NCBI GenBank assembly: GCA_009840355.1
Contig: VXNZ01000009.1
Coordinates: forward strand, 1 to 64,000
Source of the DNA: Chloroflexota bacterium
GTDB lineage: Bacteria; Chloroflexota; Dehalococcoidia; Lucifugimonadales; JADFKI01
DNA: 64,000 nt
Direction: 5' to 3'
The notes beneath the pieces were generated by a model, which saw only the letters and a list, made by a program, of their open reading frames with translations, did no database searches and was not told the DNA's origin. Below, in pieces: positions 24,792 through 34,277 of this stretch (positions are counted from its first letter, which is position 1; every line of letters starts with the position of its first letter). The position numbers and the translations under genes are program-made.

Positions 24792-26105
24792 ATGAGTTTT
24801 GACAATATAGACCTGTTCCCCGTTACGGCGGCGGTCAACGAACACGACCACCTGTCGCTAGGCGGCTGCGACGCTGTGGACCTAGCGGCGGAGTTTGGCA
24901 CGCCGTTGTATGTGTTCGACGAGGATACGCTGCGTGGGATGTGCAGGCAGTTCGTTACGGAGTTCGGCGCGCGCTATCCGAACAGCCGCGTGGCGTACGC
25001 ATCGAAGGCGTTCGTGAACCCGGCAATAGCGCGCATCGTCACTGAGGAAGGCTTGGGGTTGGATGTCGTGTCCGGCGGCGAGCTTGCCGTTGCGTGCGCT
25101 GCCGATGTGCCGCCTGAGGGCGTGTATTTTCACGGTAACAACAAGACGCCGGACGAGCTCGAATTCGCGCTGGACTATGGGATCGGGCAAATCGTCGTGG
25201 ACAGCTTCCACGAACTCGAAGTGCTGGACGCGACAGCCGGACGGCGCGGCGTGCGGCAGGACATTATGCTGCGCCTGTCGCCGGGCGTCGATGCGCACAC
25301 GCACGAGAAGACCACAACCGGCATACTCGACAGCAAGTTCGGCTTTTCCATCGAGACGGGCGACGCTGCGAAGGCGATACGGCAGGCGCTGAACGCGACT
25401 AACCTCGACCTTGTGGGTATTCACTTTCACTTGGGGTCGCCGATATTCGAACTTGAGCCTTACGAGTTCGGGATTGAAGTGGTGCTGAACTTCCTGACGC
25501 AGTTCAAGGAAGAAGGCTTGGAGTTGCAGGTGTTCAGTCCGGGCGGCGGGTTTGCAATCGGATATGTGCGCGACGAGCCGCCGCCGGAGATTGCGGAGTA
25601 CGCCGATTCAATCACGAAGTACACTACGCGGCTGTGCGACGAACTGGGCTTTGGAACGCCGCTGCTGGTGGTAGAGCCGGGACGGTCTATCGTGGGACGC
25701 GCGGGTGTTGCGCTGTACACCGTTGGCGGCATCAAGAACATCCCGACCGTGCGCAAGTATGTGTCGCTGGACGGCGGCATGGGCGACAACATCCGCCCGG
25801 CGATATACGGCTCGGAGTATGAAGCGGTGCTGGCGAGCCGCATGTCCGCGCCGCCGCAGGAAGTGGTTACGCTTGCGGGCAAGTACTGCGAATCAGGCGA
25901 TGTGCTGATAAATGACATCAAGATGCCGGCGGTAGAGCCGGGTGACATAATCGCCATTCCATCGTCAGGAGCATACGCGCCGTCTATGGCAAGCAATTAC
26001 AACCTAAACGGCAGACCCGCGATAGTGATGGCGAAAGACGGCAACGCGACGCTAATCCGCCGCCGCGAAACCTACGCCGACATGATGATCGCGGATGTGT
26101 TTTAG
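24792..26105 (+). CDS. lysA: Diaminopimelate decarboxylase (PLP fold III)
   Basis: 437 residues, catalysing the last step of lysine biosynthesis, meso-diaminopimelate to lysine. PLP binds K72 in VAYASKAF; other signatures are GLDVVSGGELAVA, VGIHFHLGSPIF, SPGGGFAIGY, VEPGRSIVGRAGVALY, and the dimer-interface cysteine motif KYCESGD. The C-terminal barrel is complete. The start (ATG 24792, AGGAAGG upstream) is confirmed by the identical start in the upstream relic. No other lysine genes are near; placement behind VapC looks recent. Related fold-III decarboxylases cannot be fully excluded, but motifs favour lysA. Confidence 0.9.
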   Translation: MSFDNIDLFPVTAAVNEHDHLSLGGCDAVDLAAEFGTPLYVFDEDTLRGMCRQFVTEFGARYPNSRVAYASKAFVNPAIARIVTEEGLGLDVVSGGELAVACAADVPPEGVYFHGNNKTPDELEFALDYGIGQIVVDSFHELEVLDATAGRRGVRQDIMLRLSPGVDAHTHEKTTTGILDSKFGFSIETGDAAKAIRQALNATNLDLVGIHFHLGSPIFELEPYEFGIEVVLNFLTQFKEEGLELQVFSPGGGFAIGYVRDEPPPEIAEYADSITKYTTRLCDELGFGTPLLVVEPGRSIVGRAGVALYTVGGIKNIPTVRKYVSLDGGMGDNIRPAIYGSEYEAVLASRMSAPPQEVVTLAGKYCESGDVLINDIKMPAVEPGDIIAIPSSGAYAPSMASNYNLNGRPAIVMAKDGNATLIRRRETYADMMIADVF

Positions 26106-26264
26106 GGAGTTTTCAGTTTTTAGTCTTCAGTTTTTAGTTTTCAGTTGTCAGTATCTGGGACTGGCGGCGATGGACGGGACATGGGGAGATTTACTGCCCA
26201 TCCCAACCTTCCTCCTCTGAGGGGGAAGGGGGTTATGAAATTGTCCCAATGAAAGGAGTCCACT

Positions 26265-27419
26265 TTGAAATATCGGATATTTGGGATTATCGCGGTGATG
26301 GCGCTTGGGATTATGGCGCTTGCGGCGTGTTCGCAGGAAGCCGCGCCTGAGACCGCCGTTGACACCGCGGCGCTCGAAAGCAGGGCAATGGAGGCAGAGG
26401 CGCGCGTGTCCGAGCTTGAGGCGGAGATTCAGCGAATGGCGGCGAACGATGGCAGCCGTCTCGCGCTGATAAAGGAACGCGGCATGGTCGTCTGCGGCAG
26501 CAACAAGAGCCTCGCCGGTTTCGGCTACATAGACGCAGGCGGCAACACCGTAGGGTTCGACATCGACCTGTGCCGTGCGGTCGCGGCAGCGGTCTTTGGC
26601 GACCCCAACGCGATTGAGTTCCGCCCACTCTCCGCGGCGGAAAGAGGTCCTGCGATGCAATCGGGCGAACTGGACCTCATGTCCCGCAACACCACTTGGA
26701 CAAGCAGCCGCAACGCGCAGTGGGGCAACTTCGCGCCCACGATGTTCTACGACGGGCAGGGCTTCATGGTGCCGGAGGCGCTGGGCGTTAACAACATGAT
26801 GGAACTGCGCGGCGCTCGCATTTGCGTTCAGCAGGGTACGACGACCGAGCTGAACTTGCAGGACTTCGACAATCAGAACGACATGGACTTCGAGATACTA
26901 ACCTTCGAGACCAATCCCATAACATCTGACGCTTACAGGAACGGCCAATGCGACGCGCTTACGACGGATCGCTCCGGGCTTGTCAGCACGCGGGCGAGTT
27001 TCAGCAACCCCGACGAGCATACGATATTGGCAGGCACTATCTCGGAAGAGCCTTTGGGGCCGGTAGTGCCGCACGGCGATGAGCAGTGGTTCGACATCGT
27101 ATCCGCCGTTATGGCATACCTGATTTACGCCGAGGCATTCGGCATCACCGCCGATAGCGTGCCGAATTCCGTCACCGGCGACACCGCCATTGACCGCATG
27201 TTCGGTCTGGAAGGTTCGTATGGACAGGAGACTATGGGGATTAGCCTGACGGCGGCGCAGGATGTGATTCGCAGCGTGGGCAACTACGGCGAGATATACG
27301 AACGCCACCTGACGCCGCTGGGCTTAGAGCGTGAAGGCAGCCGCAACGCCCTATGGTCCGCCGCCCCCTGCACCGACTGCCCCAAAGGCGGCCAAATATA
27401 CGCCGCGCCGCTGCGGTAG
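26265..27419 (+). CDS. Amino-acid ABC transporter substrate-binding lipoprotein (AapJ/SBP family 3-like)
   Basis: 384 residues with a lipoprotein signal ending ALAACS (Cys22), a short coiled-coil stretch (EAEARVSELEAEIQRM), then a family 3 solute-binding domain: MVVCGSNKSLAGFGYIDAGG, TVGFDIDLCRAVAAAVFGD, ELDLMSRNTTWTSSRNA, GARICVQQGTTTELNL. This resembles the general L-amino-acid-binding protein AapJ. No permease or ATPase for it is nearby, so it is an orphan here. The start is TTG 26265 with AAGGAG six bases upstream. A strong terminator follows at 27455. Confidence 0.87.
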   Translation: MKYRIFGIIAVMALGIMALAACSQEAAPETAVDTAALESRAMEAEARVSELEAEIQRMAANDGSRLALIKERGMVVCGSNKSLAGFGYIDAGGNTVGFDIDLCRAVAAAVFGDPNAIEFRPLSAAERGPAMQSGELDLMSRNTTWTSSRNAQWGNFAPTMFYDGQGFMVPEALGVNNMMELRGARICVQQGTTTELNLQDFDNQNDMDFEILTFETNPITSDAYRNGQCDALTTDRSGLVSTRASFSNPDEHTILAGTISEEPLGPVVPHGDEQWFDIVSAVMAYLIYAEAFGITADSVPNSVTGDTAIDRMFGLEGSYGQETMGISLTAAQDVIRSVGNYGEIYERHLTPLGLEREGSRNALWSAAPCTDCPKGGQIYAAPLR

Positions 27420-27454
27420 AGAATCACATAGCCAGTACGAGTAAATGGAGAAGA

Positions 27455-27497
27455 AAGAGCCGCCGAGCGCGAATGCGTATCGGCGGCTCTTGGTGTT
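27455..27497 (+). terminator. Rho-independent-like terminator
   Basis: AAGAGCCGCCGA (27455-27466) pairs with TCGGCGGCTCTT (27480-27491), a 12-bp perfect stem, followed by GGTGTTTT. It ends the binding-protein transcript. The rest of the 27420-27725 gap holds a GGGGTGACCGGTCGGTCGCC-type sequence near 27553 and no gene. Confidence 0.8.
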
Positions 27498-27725
27498 TTG
27501 CGATATTTGTCAATTTGGGCGCTTCATCATCAGCGCCGCACAGAATATCAGCAGGGGTGACCGGTCGGTCGCCCCTACGCAGAGAGCATTTCGAAATGAC
27601 GGTCTGAAATGTAGTAGAATCGCAAATCATGGTGGCTTGCACCTACTTTGCTTGCATTTACCTTGCTTGCCACATCGGATATACACCTTCCAATTTGAGA
27701 CAAGAGCGCGCAAAAGGAGACACCC

Positions 27726-29123
27726 ATGACAGACATCATCTACGCATCCGCTAAGACTATGGCGCAGGCGATTCAGAACAAGGAAATCTCGGCGGTGGAA
27801 CTGGTGGACGCGCATTTGGCGCGCATTGAAGAGGTGAACCCGGCGCTGAACGCTGTGGTGCAGATTGCGGCCGACAGGGCGCGCGCTGAAGCGGCGGAGG
27901 CGGACGCCGCAATTGCGCGCGGCGAAAGCAAGGGCGCGCTGCACGGCGTTCCGTTCACGCTGAAGGATTCTATCGACACCGAAGGCATCATCACGACGGG
28001 CGGGACTCTGGGACGCAAGGAGTATGTGCCGGACGCTGACGCCACAGTCGCGGCGCGGCTGCGCGCGGCGGGCGGTATTTTGCTGGGTAAGACGAATACG
28101 CCGGAGCTAACGCTCGCCGGCGAGACGAACAATCTGGTGTACGGGCAGTCCAACAACCCGTTCGATGTAAGCCGCACGACGGGCGGCAGCAGCGGCGGCG
28201 CGGGCGCAATCGTCTCGACCGGTGGCGCGGCGTTCGACATCGGCAGCGACACAGGCGGCAGCGTGCGCTATCCGGCGCACTTCTGCGGCATCGCGGGGCT
28301 GAAGCCGAACTCCGGGCGTGTGCCGCGCACAGGGCATATCGTGCCGCACAGCATGGGTGCGGTCGATTCGCTGACACAGAACGGCCCGATGGCGCGGTAC
28401 GTCGAAGACCTCGCGCTCCTATTGCCCATCATCTCCGGACCCGATTGGAACGACCCTGCCATCGTGCCTATGCCTCTCGGCGATCCGGCGGATGTGGACA
28501 TAAGCGGGCTGCGCGTATGCTTCTACACGGACAACGGCATTCGCACGCCAACCGCCGAGACGGTCGCTGCCGTGCGCGCCGCCGTTGATGCGCTCGCAGA
28601 CGCGGGCTGCGCCGTTACCGAAGATGTGCCGTCCGTCATCGCGGAGAACCCGGACATATCCAACATGCTGTCCGGCGGCGACGGCAGGGCTTGGACGCAG
28701 CGATTGCTGGACAAGTGGGGCACGACCGAGACGCATCCGTGGCTGACGCGGCGCATGGAACGCGCATCGGAGCATCAGGCGGAAGTCGGCGATTTCAGCG
28801 GCACGCTGGAAATGGTGGACGCGTTCCGCAGCGCGATGCTGGGCTTCGTGCAGCACTACGATGTGATAATCTGCCCGGTCTCCGCGTTCGCTGCGCTGCC
28901 ACATGGACAATCGCTGGAGCGCGAGAACGAGCCGGGCATGAGCTACACCGGCACTTACAATATCACCGGCTGGCCATCGACTGTGGTGCGCGGCGGGACA
29001 TCGCCGGACGGATTGCCCATCGGCGTGCAGGCGGTATCACAGCCGTGGCGCGAAGACGTTTCGCTGGCAGTGGCGCAGTACTTGGAGGGGGCGCTTGGCG
29101 GGTGGGTGAAGCCGCCGATGTAA
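27726..29123 (+). CDS. Amidase signature family enzyme, tandem copy 1
   Basis: 465 residues of the amidase signature family (GatA-like fold). The Ser-cisSer-Lys triad is complete: K80 (VPFTLKDSIDTEG), S155 in TGGSSGGAG and nucleophile S179 in SDTGGSVRYPA. Such enzymes hydrolyse amides to acid and ammonia. No gatB or gatC is near, so it is a free-standing amidase, not the tRNA amidotransferase subunit. The next gene is a close paralogue of identical length. A third, more distant amidase is at 51287-52714. Confidence 0.9.
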   Translation: MTDIIYASAKTMAQAIQNKEISAVELVDAHLARIEEVNPALNAVVQIAADRARAEAAEADAAIARGESKGALHGVPFTLKDSIDTEGIITTGGTLGRKEYVPDADATVAARLRAAGGILLGKTNTPELTLAGETNNLVYGQSNNPFDVSRTTGGSSGGAGAIVSTGGAAFDIGSDTGGSVRYPAHFCGIAGLKPNSGRVPRTGHIVPHSMGAVDSLTQNGPMARYVEDLALLLPIISGPDWNDPAIVPMPLGDPADVDISGLRVCFYTDNGIRTPTAETVAAVRAAVDALADAGCAVTEDVPSVIAENPDISNMLSGGDGRAWTQRLLDKWGTTETHPWLTRRMERASEHQAEVGDFSGTLEMVDAFRSAMLGFVQHYDVIICPVSAFAALPHGQSLERENEPGMSYTGTYNITGWPSTVVRGGTSPDGLPIGVQAVSQPWREDVSLAVAQYLEGALGGWVKPPM

Positions 29124-29164
29124 TAACTTGCAGGGAGCATAGTAGGACGGAGGGGATGAGATAG

Positions 29165-30562
29165 ATGGATGAGATTATCTACACATCCGCCAAATCTATG
29201 GCGCGGGCGATTCAGAACAAAGAAATCTCGGCGGTGGAGCTGGTTGAGGCGCATTTGGCGCGTATCGAGGAGGTGAATCCGGCGATGAATGCGGTGGTTA
29301 TGCTTGCGGCGGAGCGGGCGCGGGCTGAGGCGGCGGATGCTGATGCAGCGCTTGCGCGCGGCGAGAGCAAGGGCGCGCTGCACGGCGTACCGTTCACGCT
29401 GAAGGATTCTATTGACACTGAGGGCATCATCACAACGGGCGGTACTTTGGGGCGTAAGGATTTTGTGCCGGATGCTGATGCGACGGTGGCGGCGCGTCTG
29501 CGGGCTGCGGGTGGTATCCTGCTGGGCAAGACGAACACGCCCGAGCTGACTTATGCGGGCGAGACTGACAACCTGATTTACGGGCGGACGAATAACCCGT
29601 TCGACCTGAGCCGCATGCCCGGGGGCAGCAGCGGAGGCGCAGGCGCAATCGTATGCTGTGGCGGCGCTTCATTCGACATCGGCAGCGACACCGGCGGCAG
29701 CATTCGAGGTCCGGCACACTACTGCGGCATTACGGGTATCAAGCCGAATTCAGGACGGGTGCCGCGCACAGGGCACATTGTGCCGCACAGTTTCGGCGCG
29801 GTTGACTCGCTCACGCAGAACGGACCTATGGCGCGGTACGTCGAAGACCTTGCGCTCATCATGCCAATCATATCCGGTCCCGACTGGAGCGATCCCTTCA
29901 TACCGCCTGTGCCACTTGGCGACCCCACGGATGTAGATATAAGCGGGCTGCGCGTCTGCTTCTACACTGACAACGGAGTGCGTACACCTACCGCGGAGAT
30001 AATGTCGGCCGTGCGCGCTGCCGCTGCCGCGCTTGACGACGTGTGCGTGTCCGTTGAAGAAGACCTGCCGCGCGTCATTGCGGAGAATCCTGAAATAGCG
30101 GAAATGCTGCGTCAAGGGGATGGTCAGGCCGGAGCGCAACGACTGCTGGCGAAGTACGGCACGACCGAGACGCACGAATGGATGACTCGACAGTTGGAGA
30201 AGTCAAGCGAGAGGTCCGTTGCCGTTGGCGAATACACGGAGATACTGGAACAGGTGGATGCCTACCGCAGCGCTATGCTTGGCTTCATGCAGAACTACGA
30301 TGTCATTATTTGTCCGGTGTCGTCGTTTGCAGCCCTCCCGCACGGCCTGTCTATGACGGACGAATACCGCTCCGGCATGAACTATACTGGTACTTACAAC
30401 ATCACGGGCTGGCCATCGACAGTCGTGCGCGGCGGCACATCGCCGGACGGCTTGCCCATCGGCGTGCAAGTGGTGGCGCGTCCGTGGCGCGAGGATGTGT
30501 CGCTCGCGGTCGCACAGTATTTGGAGGGGGCGCTTGGCGGCTGGCAGAAGCCGCCAATGTAG
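29165..30562 (+). CDS. Amidase signature family enzyme, tandem copy 2
   Basis: 465 residues, closely similar to the preceding gene from the first to the last residue, with the same triad (K80, S155, S179; PGGSSGGAG and SDTGGSIRGPA). The two differ most at residues 270-350, where substrate-contacting loops lie in relatives, for example RYPAHFCG against RGPAHYCG around the nucleophile. This points to a tandem duplication followed by change of specificity. The genes are 41 bp apart and likely co-transcribed. Confidence 0.9.
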   Translation: MDEIIYTSAKSMARAIQNKEISAVELVEAHLARIEEVNPAMNAVVMLAAERARAEAADADAALARGESKGALHGVPFTLKDSIDTEGIITTGGTLGRKDFVPDADATVAARLRAAGGILLGKTNTPELTYAGETDNLIYGRTNNPFDLSRMPGGSSGGAGAIVCCGGASFDIGSDTGGSIRGPAHYCGITGIKPNSGRVPRTGHIVPHSFGAVDSLTQNGPMARYVEDLALIMPIISGPDWSDPFIPPVPLGDPTDVDISGLRVCFYTDNGVRTPTAEIMSAVRAAAAALDDVCVSVEEDLPRVIAENPEIAEMLRQGDGQAGAQRLLAKYGTTETHEWMTRQLEKSSERSVAVGEYTEILEQVDAYRSAMLGFMQNYDVIICPVSSFAALPHGLSMTDEYRSGMNYTGTYNITGWPSTVVRGGTSPDGLPIGVQVVARPWREDVSLAVAQYLEGALGGWQKPPM

Positions 30563-30671
30563 CAGGGCTTACGCGGCAGAATGCGTAGGATGGGATGATT
30601 GTGGTAAGATACGCGCGAATCTGGAATACGCTTTGGCTTAAGAGTACGCTTTGGCAAGGAGGCGCATACTT

Positions 30672-31523
30672 ATGGCATCTCAAATTGGCGTAGCGATGGC
30701 GCTGCCCGCCTATACCGTTGACCCCGCGTTTGTGGCGCGGCGGGCGGAAGAACTCGGCTTCGAGTCCATCTGGTTCGCGGAACATCCCATTATGCCGGTC
30801 GAATCGACTAGCCCATTTCCCGGCGCGGAAGACGGCGTCATACCTTGGACATACTCGCACTTCACCGAGCCGTATATCGCGCTGGCGAGGGCGTCCGCCG
30901 TTACGACCGACCTTAAACTCGGCACGGGCATCACGCTCATCACGGAGCGCAATCCTCTGGTGTTGGCGAAAGTCATCGCGGCTCTGGACTTTTACAGCGG
31001 CGGGCGATTCCTGTTCGGCATCGGCACCGGCTGGCATCGCGAAGAGACTGAAATGATGGGCGGCGATTTCGACCATCGCTGGACGCAGGCACGCGAGGCG
31101 ACGCTGGCGCTCAAGGCGTTGTGGACAGAGGAAGAGGCAGAGTTTCACGGCAAGTATTACGACTTCCCGAAAGTGCACTGCTTCCCTAAGCCGGCGCAGA
31201 AGCCGCATCCACCCGTGCTACTGGGCGGTATGGCGAAGAATGTACTGCGGCGCGTGGCACGCTGGGGCGACGGCTGGCTGCCCAACCGCGTAACCGCCGA
31301 GCAGGTGCGCGAAAGCCGCGTGATATTGGACACGCTCGCCGCCGAGTACGACCGCGATCCTAGCTCGCTGACCATCAACATTCACGGGCAGGAACCGGAC
31401 CGCGACCATGTGCAGTCGTTCTTGGACGCCGGCGCTAACCGCGTCATTGTGCGGCTGGAACTTTGCCACAGCGAAGAAGAGATGGATGCGGAGTTGCAGC
31501 GGGTCGCGGAGGCGGTGTTGTAA
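30672..31523 (+). CDS. LLM-class flavin-dependent oxidoreductase
   Basis: A 283-residue luciferase-like monooxygenase TIM-barrel protein (FMN or F420 dependent). It starts ASQIGVAMALPAYTVDPAFV and shows ELGFESIWFAEHPIMP, LGTGITLITERNPLVLAKVI, and FLFGIGTGWHREETEMMGG, the pattern of the TIGR03619-type F420-dependent group. Start ATG 30672 has AAGGAGG upstream. The substrate is unknown; such enzymes are often numerous in bacteria that oxidise recalcitrant organic matter. It follows the amidases and may share their transcript or have its own promoter. Confidence 0.87.
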   Translation: MASQIGVAMALPAYTVDPAFVARRAEELGFESIWFAEHPIMPVESTSPFPGAEDGVIPWTYSHFTEPYIALARASAVTTDLKLGTGITLITERNPLVLAKVIAALDFYSGGRFLFGIGTGWHREETEMMGGDFDHRWTQAREATLALKALWTEEEAEFHGKYYDFPKVHCFPKPAQKPHPPVLLGGMAKNVLRRVARWGDGWLPNRVTAEQVRESRVILDTLAAEYDRDPSSLTINIHGQEPDRDHVQSFLDAGANRVIVRLELCHSEEEMDAELQRVAEAVL

Positions 31524-31570
31524 ATGCCATTTTATGTCCCAACAAACTTAATTGATGATATGCCCTACTG

Positions 31571-33283
31571 ATGATATCGTCCTTTCGCACTCGTAAGCAT
31601 AAGGCAGTGGAAGCCGCAAAAAAGGCTTTCACGGTGAATTATGATTTCCAGACTCTTCGCGGGGACGTGTTTGGAGGTATTACCGCCGCAGTTGTTGGGC
31701 TGCCAATAGCCCTCGCGTTCGGCGTGGCGTCCGGACTAGGACCAATGGCGGGAATGTATGGCGCGATCGCCGTCGGTTTCTTCGCCGCCGTCTTCGGGGG
31801 AACGCGCTCGCAGATCTCCGGTCCGACCGGTCCTATGGCAGTCGCGATGGCAGTCATCGTTACTACGCACGCATCCGGCCCGGTAGAAGCGTTTACGATT
31901 GCGATTATGGCGGGCGTCATACAGATGCTTCTAGGCATCACGCGCATCGGCCGCTTCGTGGCATATACGCCGTACTCAGTCATATCCGGGTTCATGTCCG
32001 GAATCGGCGTAATCATAATCCTTGTACAGTCCTTGCCGTTTTTAGGCGCTTCCCATGCCCAAGGCGGACCCTTAGCCGTTATGGGCGAACTTCCTGTCGC
32101 ATTGACATCCGTGAACTTGAGCGCGGTCGCCATTGCGGGGGCGACCCTGCTCGTAGCCATCTTCTGGCCCAATCCGCTAAAGCGCTTTTTCCCTCCGACT
32201 CTGGCGGCGCTCGCGGTCGGCGCGGCTATTGGCGTCTTCTGGTTGACAGGCACGCCTGTGATTGGCGATGTGCCTACCGGGCTGCCGAGCCTTGTATTGC
32301 CTGAACTCTCCCCCGCATTTCTGCTGGGCGCTGTTCAGCCTGCCATCACCATAGCCTTGCTAGGCTCTATCGACAGCCTTTTGACATCCCTGATAGCCGA
32401 TTCCCTTACGCGCGAGAGGCATAAGCCCAATCGGGAACTCTTCGGACAAGGAATCGGCAATGTCGCAGCCGCGTTCGTCGGCGGTATTCCCGGCGCCGGC
32501 AATACCTTGGGCACGGTAGTGAATATCCGCGCCGGAGGGATGACTCAACTATCGGGCGCGTTGTGCGCCGCCATACTGCTGGTACTCGTGCTTGGATTGG
32601 GGAAATATGTCGAGTCAATCCCGCATGCCGTTCTAGCCGGCATTCTTATGAAAGTCGGCTGGGACATAATCGACTGGCGATTCCTGACGCGCCTCCATCG
32701 CGTTCAGCCCGAACACCTTCTTATCATGTTCATCACGCTGACGCTTACGGTATTCCTCGACCTCATCACCGCGGTAGCTATCGGGCTGATAGCGGCAGGC
32801 ATGGCGAGCGCGCGCCAATTCGAGCGCATGGAGCTTGACAGCGTGGTTTCTGTCCCGCTGCTCGACCGAACATTCCTGTTTAGGCGAGACGATGGGCAGA
32901 ATAATGGGGACAGCGAGGACGATGACGCGGAAGGCATCGACCCATACTCGGCGCGAGTAGGAATGGTAGGGCTACGGGGAAGTTTTTCGGTCGCATCATC
33001 CGGCAAGCTCATAACCGCAATCAGCGCGGACATAAGCGAGCATGAGGTCGTAATACTCGACTTTTCGAGTACCGTTTACATCGATGACAGCGCCGCTCTG
33101 GTAGTTGAGCAGATGATAGACGCTGCCTATGACCAAGATACCGAGTGCATAGTGATGGGCTTGGCAGGGCTTCCCGCCGCGAGCTTATACGCCCTGGATG
33201 TCTTGCAGCGCGTTCCGGAGGATTGCCGCGTCGCTGATATTGATGAGGCTAGGGAAGTGGCATTGAGGCTTCTCTCAACTTAG
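31571..33283 (+). CDS. SulP family anion transporter with STAS domain
   Basis: 570 residues. Ten to twelve membrane helices (residues about 35-420) carry SulP hallmarks: the first-helix block GGITAAVVGLPIALAFGVAS, SQISGPTGPMAV and SLLTSLIADSLTRERH. An acidic linker leads to a C-terminal STAS domain (about 445-570) with VVILDFSSTVYIDDSAALVV. The family moves sulfate, bicarbonate or dicarboxylates with protons or sodium. No sulfur-assimilation or carbonic-anhydrase gene is adjacent, so the anion cannot be assigned. Confidence 0.92.
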   Translation: MISSFRTRKHKAVEAAKKAFTVNYDFQTLRGDVFGGITAAVVGLPIALAFGVASGLGPMAGMYGAIAVGFFAAVFGGTRSQISGPTGPMAVAMAVIVTTHASGPVEAFTIAIMAGVIQMLLGITRIGRFVAYTPYSVISGFMSGIGVIIILVQSLPFLGASHAQGGPLAVMGELPVALTSVNLSAVAIAGATLLVAIFWPNPLKRFFPPTLAALAVGAAIGVFWLTGTPVIGDVPTGLPSLVLPELSPAFLLGAVQPAITIALLGSIDSLLTSLIADSLTRERHKPNRELFGQGIGNVAAAFVGGIPGAGNTLGTVVNIRAGGMTQLSGALCAAILLVLVLGLGKYVESIPHAVLAGILMKVGWDIIDWRFLTRLHRVQPEHLLIMFITLTLTVFLDLITAVAIGLIAAGMASARQFERMELDSVVSVPLLDRTFLFRRDDGQNNGDSEDDDAEGIDPYSARVGMVGLRGSFSVASSGKLITAISADISEHEVVILDFSSTVYIDDSAALVVEQMIDAAYDQDTECIVMGLAGLPAASLYALDVLQRVPEDCRVADIDEAREVALRLLST

Positions 33284-33391
33284 AGACGAATTCAACGGTT
33301 TATTCGCTTCCCTTTCTACGGTACACGAATGCGAAGAAGCAGGACGGCGTTTCCATTCAAGTGGTTGAGCGAAGAAGCCCGCGCCGCCCTT

Positions 33392-33991
33392 CTATTTTCC
33401 GCCTGTGTCGGTTAGCGATGGTGCGGTGACGGCGTTGAAACGGCGCTCGGTGGCGGATGTGAATAGCGAAACGGACATTACGCGCGCTTCTGTGTTTAGG
33501 CGTATCGAGAGCAAGCCCATCACGGCGTTGTAGATGTCCAGCGACGCCTCTAACGATACCTGCCGCTGCCAGTGTTCCTGCCACGGACCGGGGTTCACCG
33601 CGCCGATGTGAGGCAGGTTGACCAGATGCTCCATCAGCGCTTCCGCAGTCTCACGGAGCGTGGCGAAGTCTTCGATTCTGTCATAGCCGGCTACGCCTTT
33701 GTTGCGGAATAGCACGAGCTGGTATAGCAGCATCCACCAGTAAATCGCCGCGAGCCGCGCACCGTTCAGGCGCTTGCGGTGGCGCTTTAAGCCCCAGTCG
33801 ATCCCTTCGTCGTAGTTCTGCACGAAGAGTTGCGCCGTGATGTCCGCCGCGCCGTCGCAACTCGCCGCCCACAGCGCGCCCAGCCTGTTGTCGAGGCTGT
33901 CGTCGCCATATTGCGCGGATACGCGGCGCAGCTCGTCGATGTCAGAGCGCAGCCGCGTCTTCGCAGACCCACGCCATAGCGGTAATCTCAT
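33392..33991 (-). CDS. Conserved-looking hypothetical protein
   Basis: About 199 residues, mostly helical and soluble, starting MRLPLWRGSAKTRLRSDIDE. It contains a Trp/Tyr-rich central helix (LAAIYWWMLLYQLVLFRNKG) that could be a buried core helix or membrane-associated segment, and NPGPWQEHWQRQVSLEASLD later. No catalytic motif is evident and I do not recognise a family. ATG 33991 has AAGGA five bases upstream; ATG 33997 is also possible. It is monocistronic and convergent with the SulP gene. Confidence 0.65.
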   Translation of the reverse strand: MRLPLWRGSAKTRLRSDIDELRRVSAQYGDDSLDNRLGALWAASCDGAADITAQLFVQNYDEGIDWGLKRHRKRLNGARLAAIYWWMLLYQLVLFRNKGVAGYDRIEDFATLRETAEALMEHLVNLPHIGAVNPGPWQEHWQRQVSLEASLDIYNAVMGLLSIRLNTEARVMSVSLFTSATERRFNAVTAPSLTDTGGK

Positions 33992-34061
33992 GGGCATCCT
34001 TTCTTTGGTAGCGTATCCTATCATCTATCCCATCATCCTGTCCCATTTTGTTGATTTCTCC

Positions 34062-34226
34062 GAGACGATTTCACAAATCCCTTTATGCTGTCATTCCGAA
34101 CGCAGTGAGGAATCTGAAGCATGTCCCTGCGAAAGCAGGGATCGTTGCAAGTGAACCTGTTTCCAACTCTAGATTTCTCGCTCCGCTCGAAATGACAAGA
34201 ATAGATTGCATTTGTGAAATCGTCTC
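34062..34226. repeat. MITE-like element with 17-bp terminal inverted repeats, copy 2
   Basis: GAGACGATTTCACAAAT (34062-34078) and its exact complement (34210-34226) bound 165 bp. The interior holds GTCATTCCGAACGCAGTGAG, GTCCCTGCGAAAGCAGGGAT and CGAAATGACA, shared with the copy at 37390. It fills most of the gap before apt and encodes no protein. The apt promoter begins 19 bases after it. Confidence 0.88.
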
Positions 34227-34244
34227 AATTCCTCCGCGCCTGAC

Positions 34245-34273
34245 TTGACCGAACTATGATAGCGAATTATTAT
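34245..34273 (+). promoter_or_regulatory. Sigma-70-type promoter of apt
   Basis: TTGACC (34245-34250), 17 bases, TATTAT (34268-34273). Transcription should start near 34280, within the first 14-base tandem copy, leaving a leader of about 47 bases before the ATG at 34327. Confidence 0.75.
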
Positions 34274-34277
34274 TCAC

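Noticed and set aside
27726-29123. GatA subunit of Asp/Glu-tRNA amidotransferase
   Set aside because: No gatB or gatC nearby, and two near-identical copies in tandem fit catabolic amidases better.
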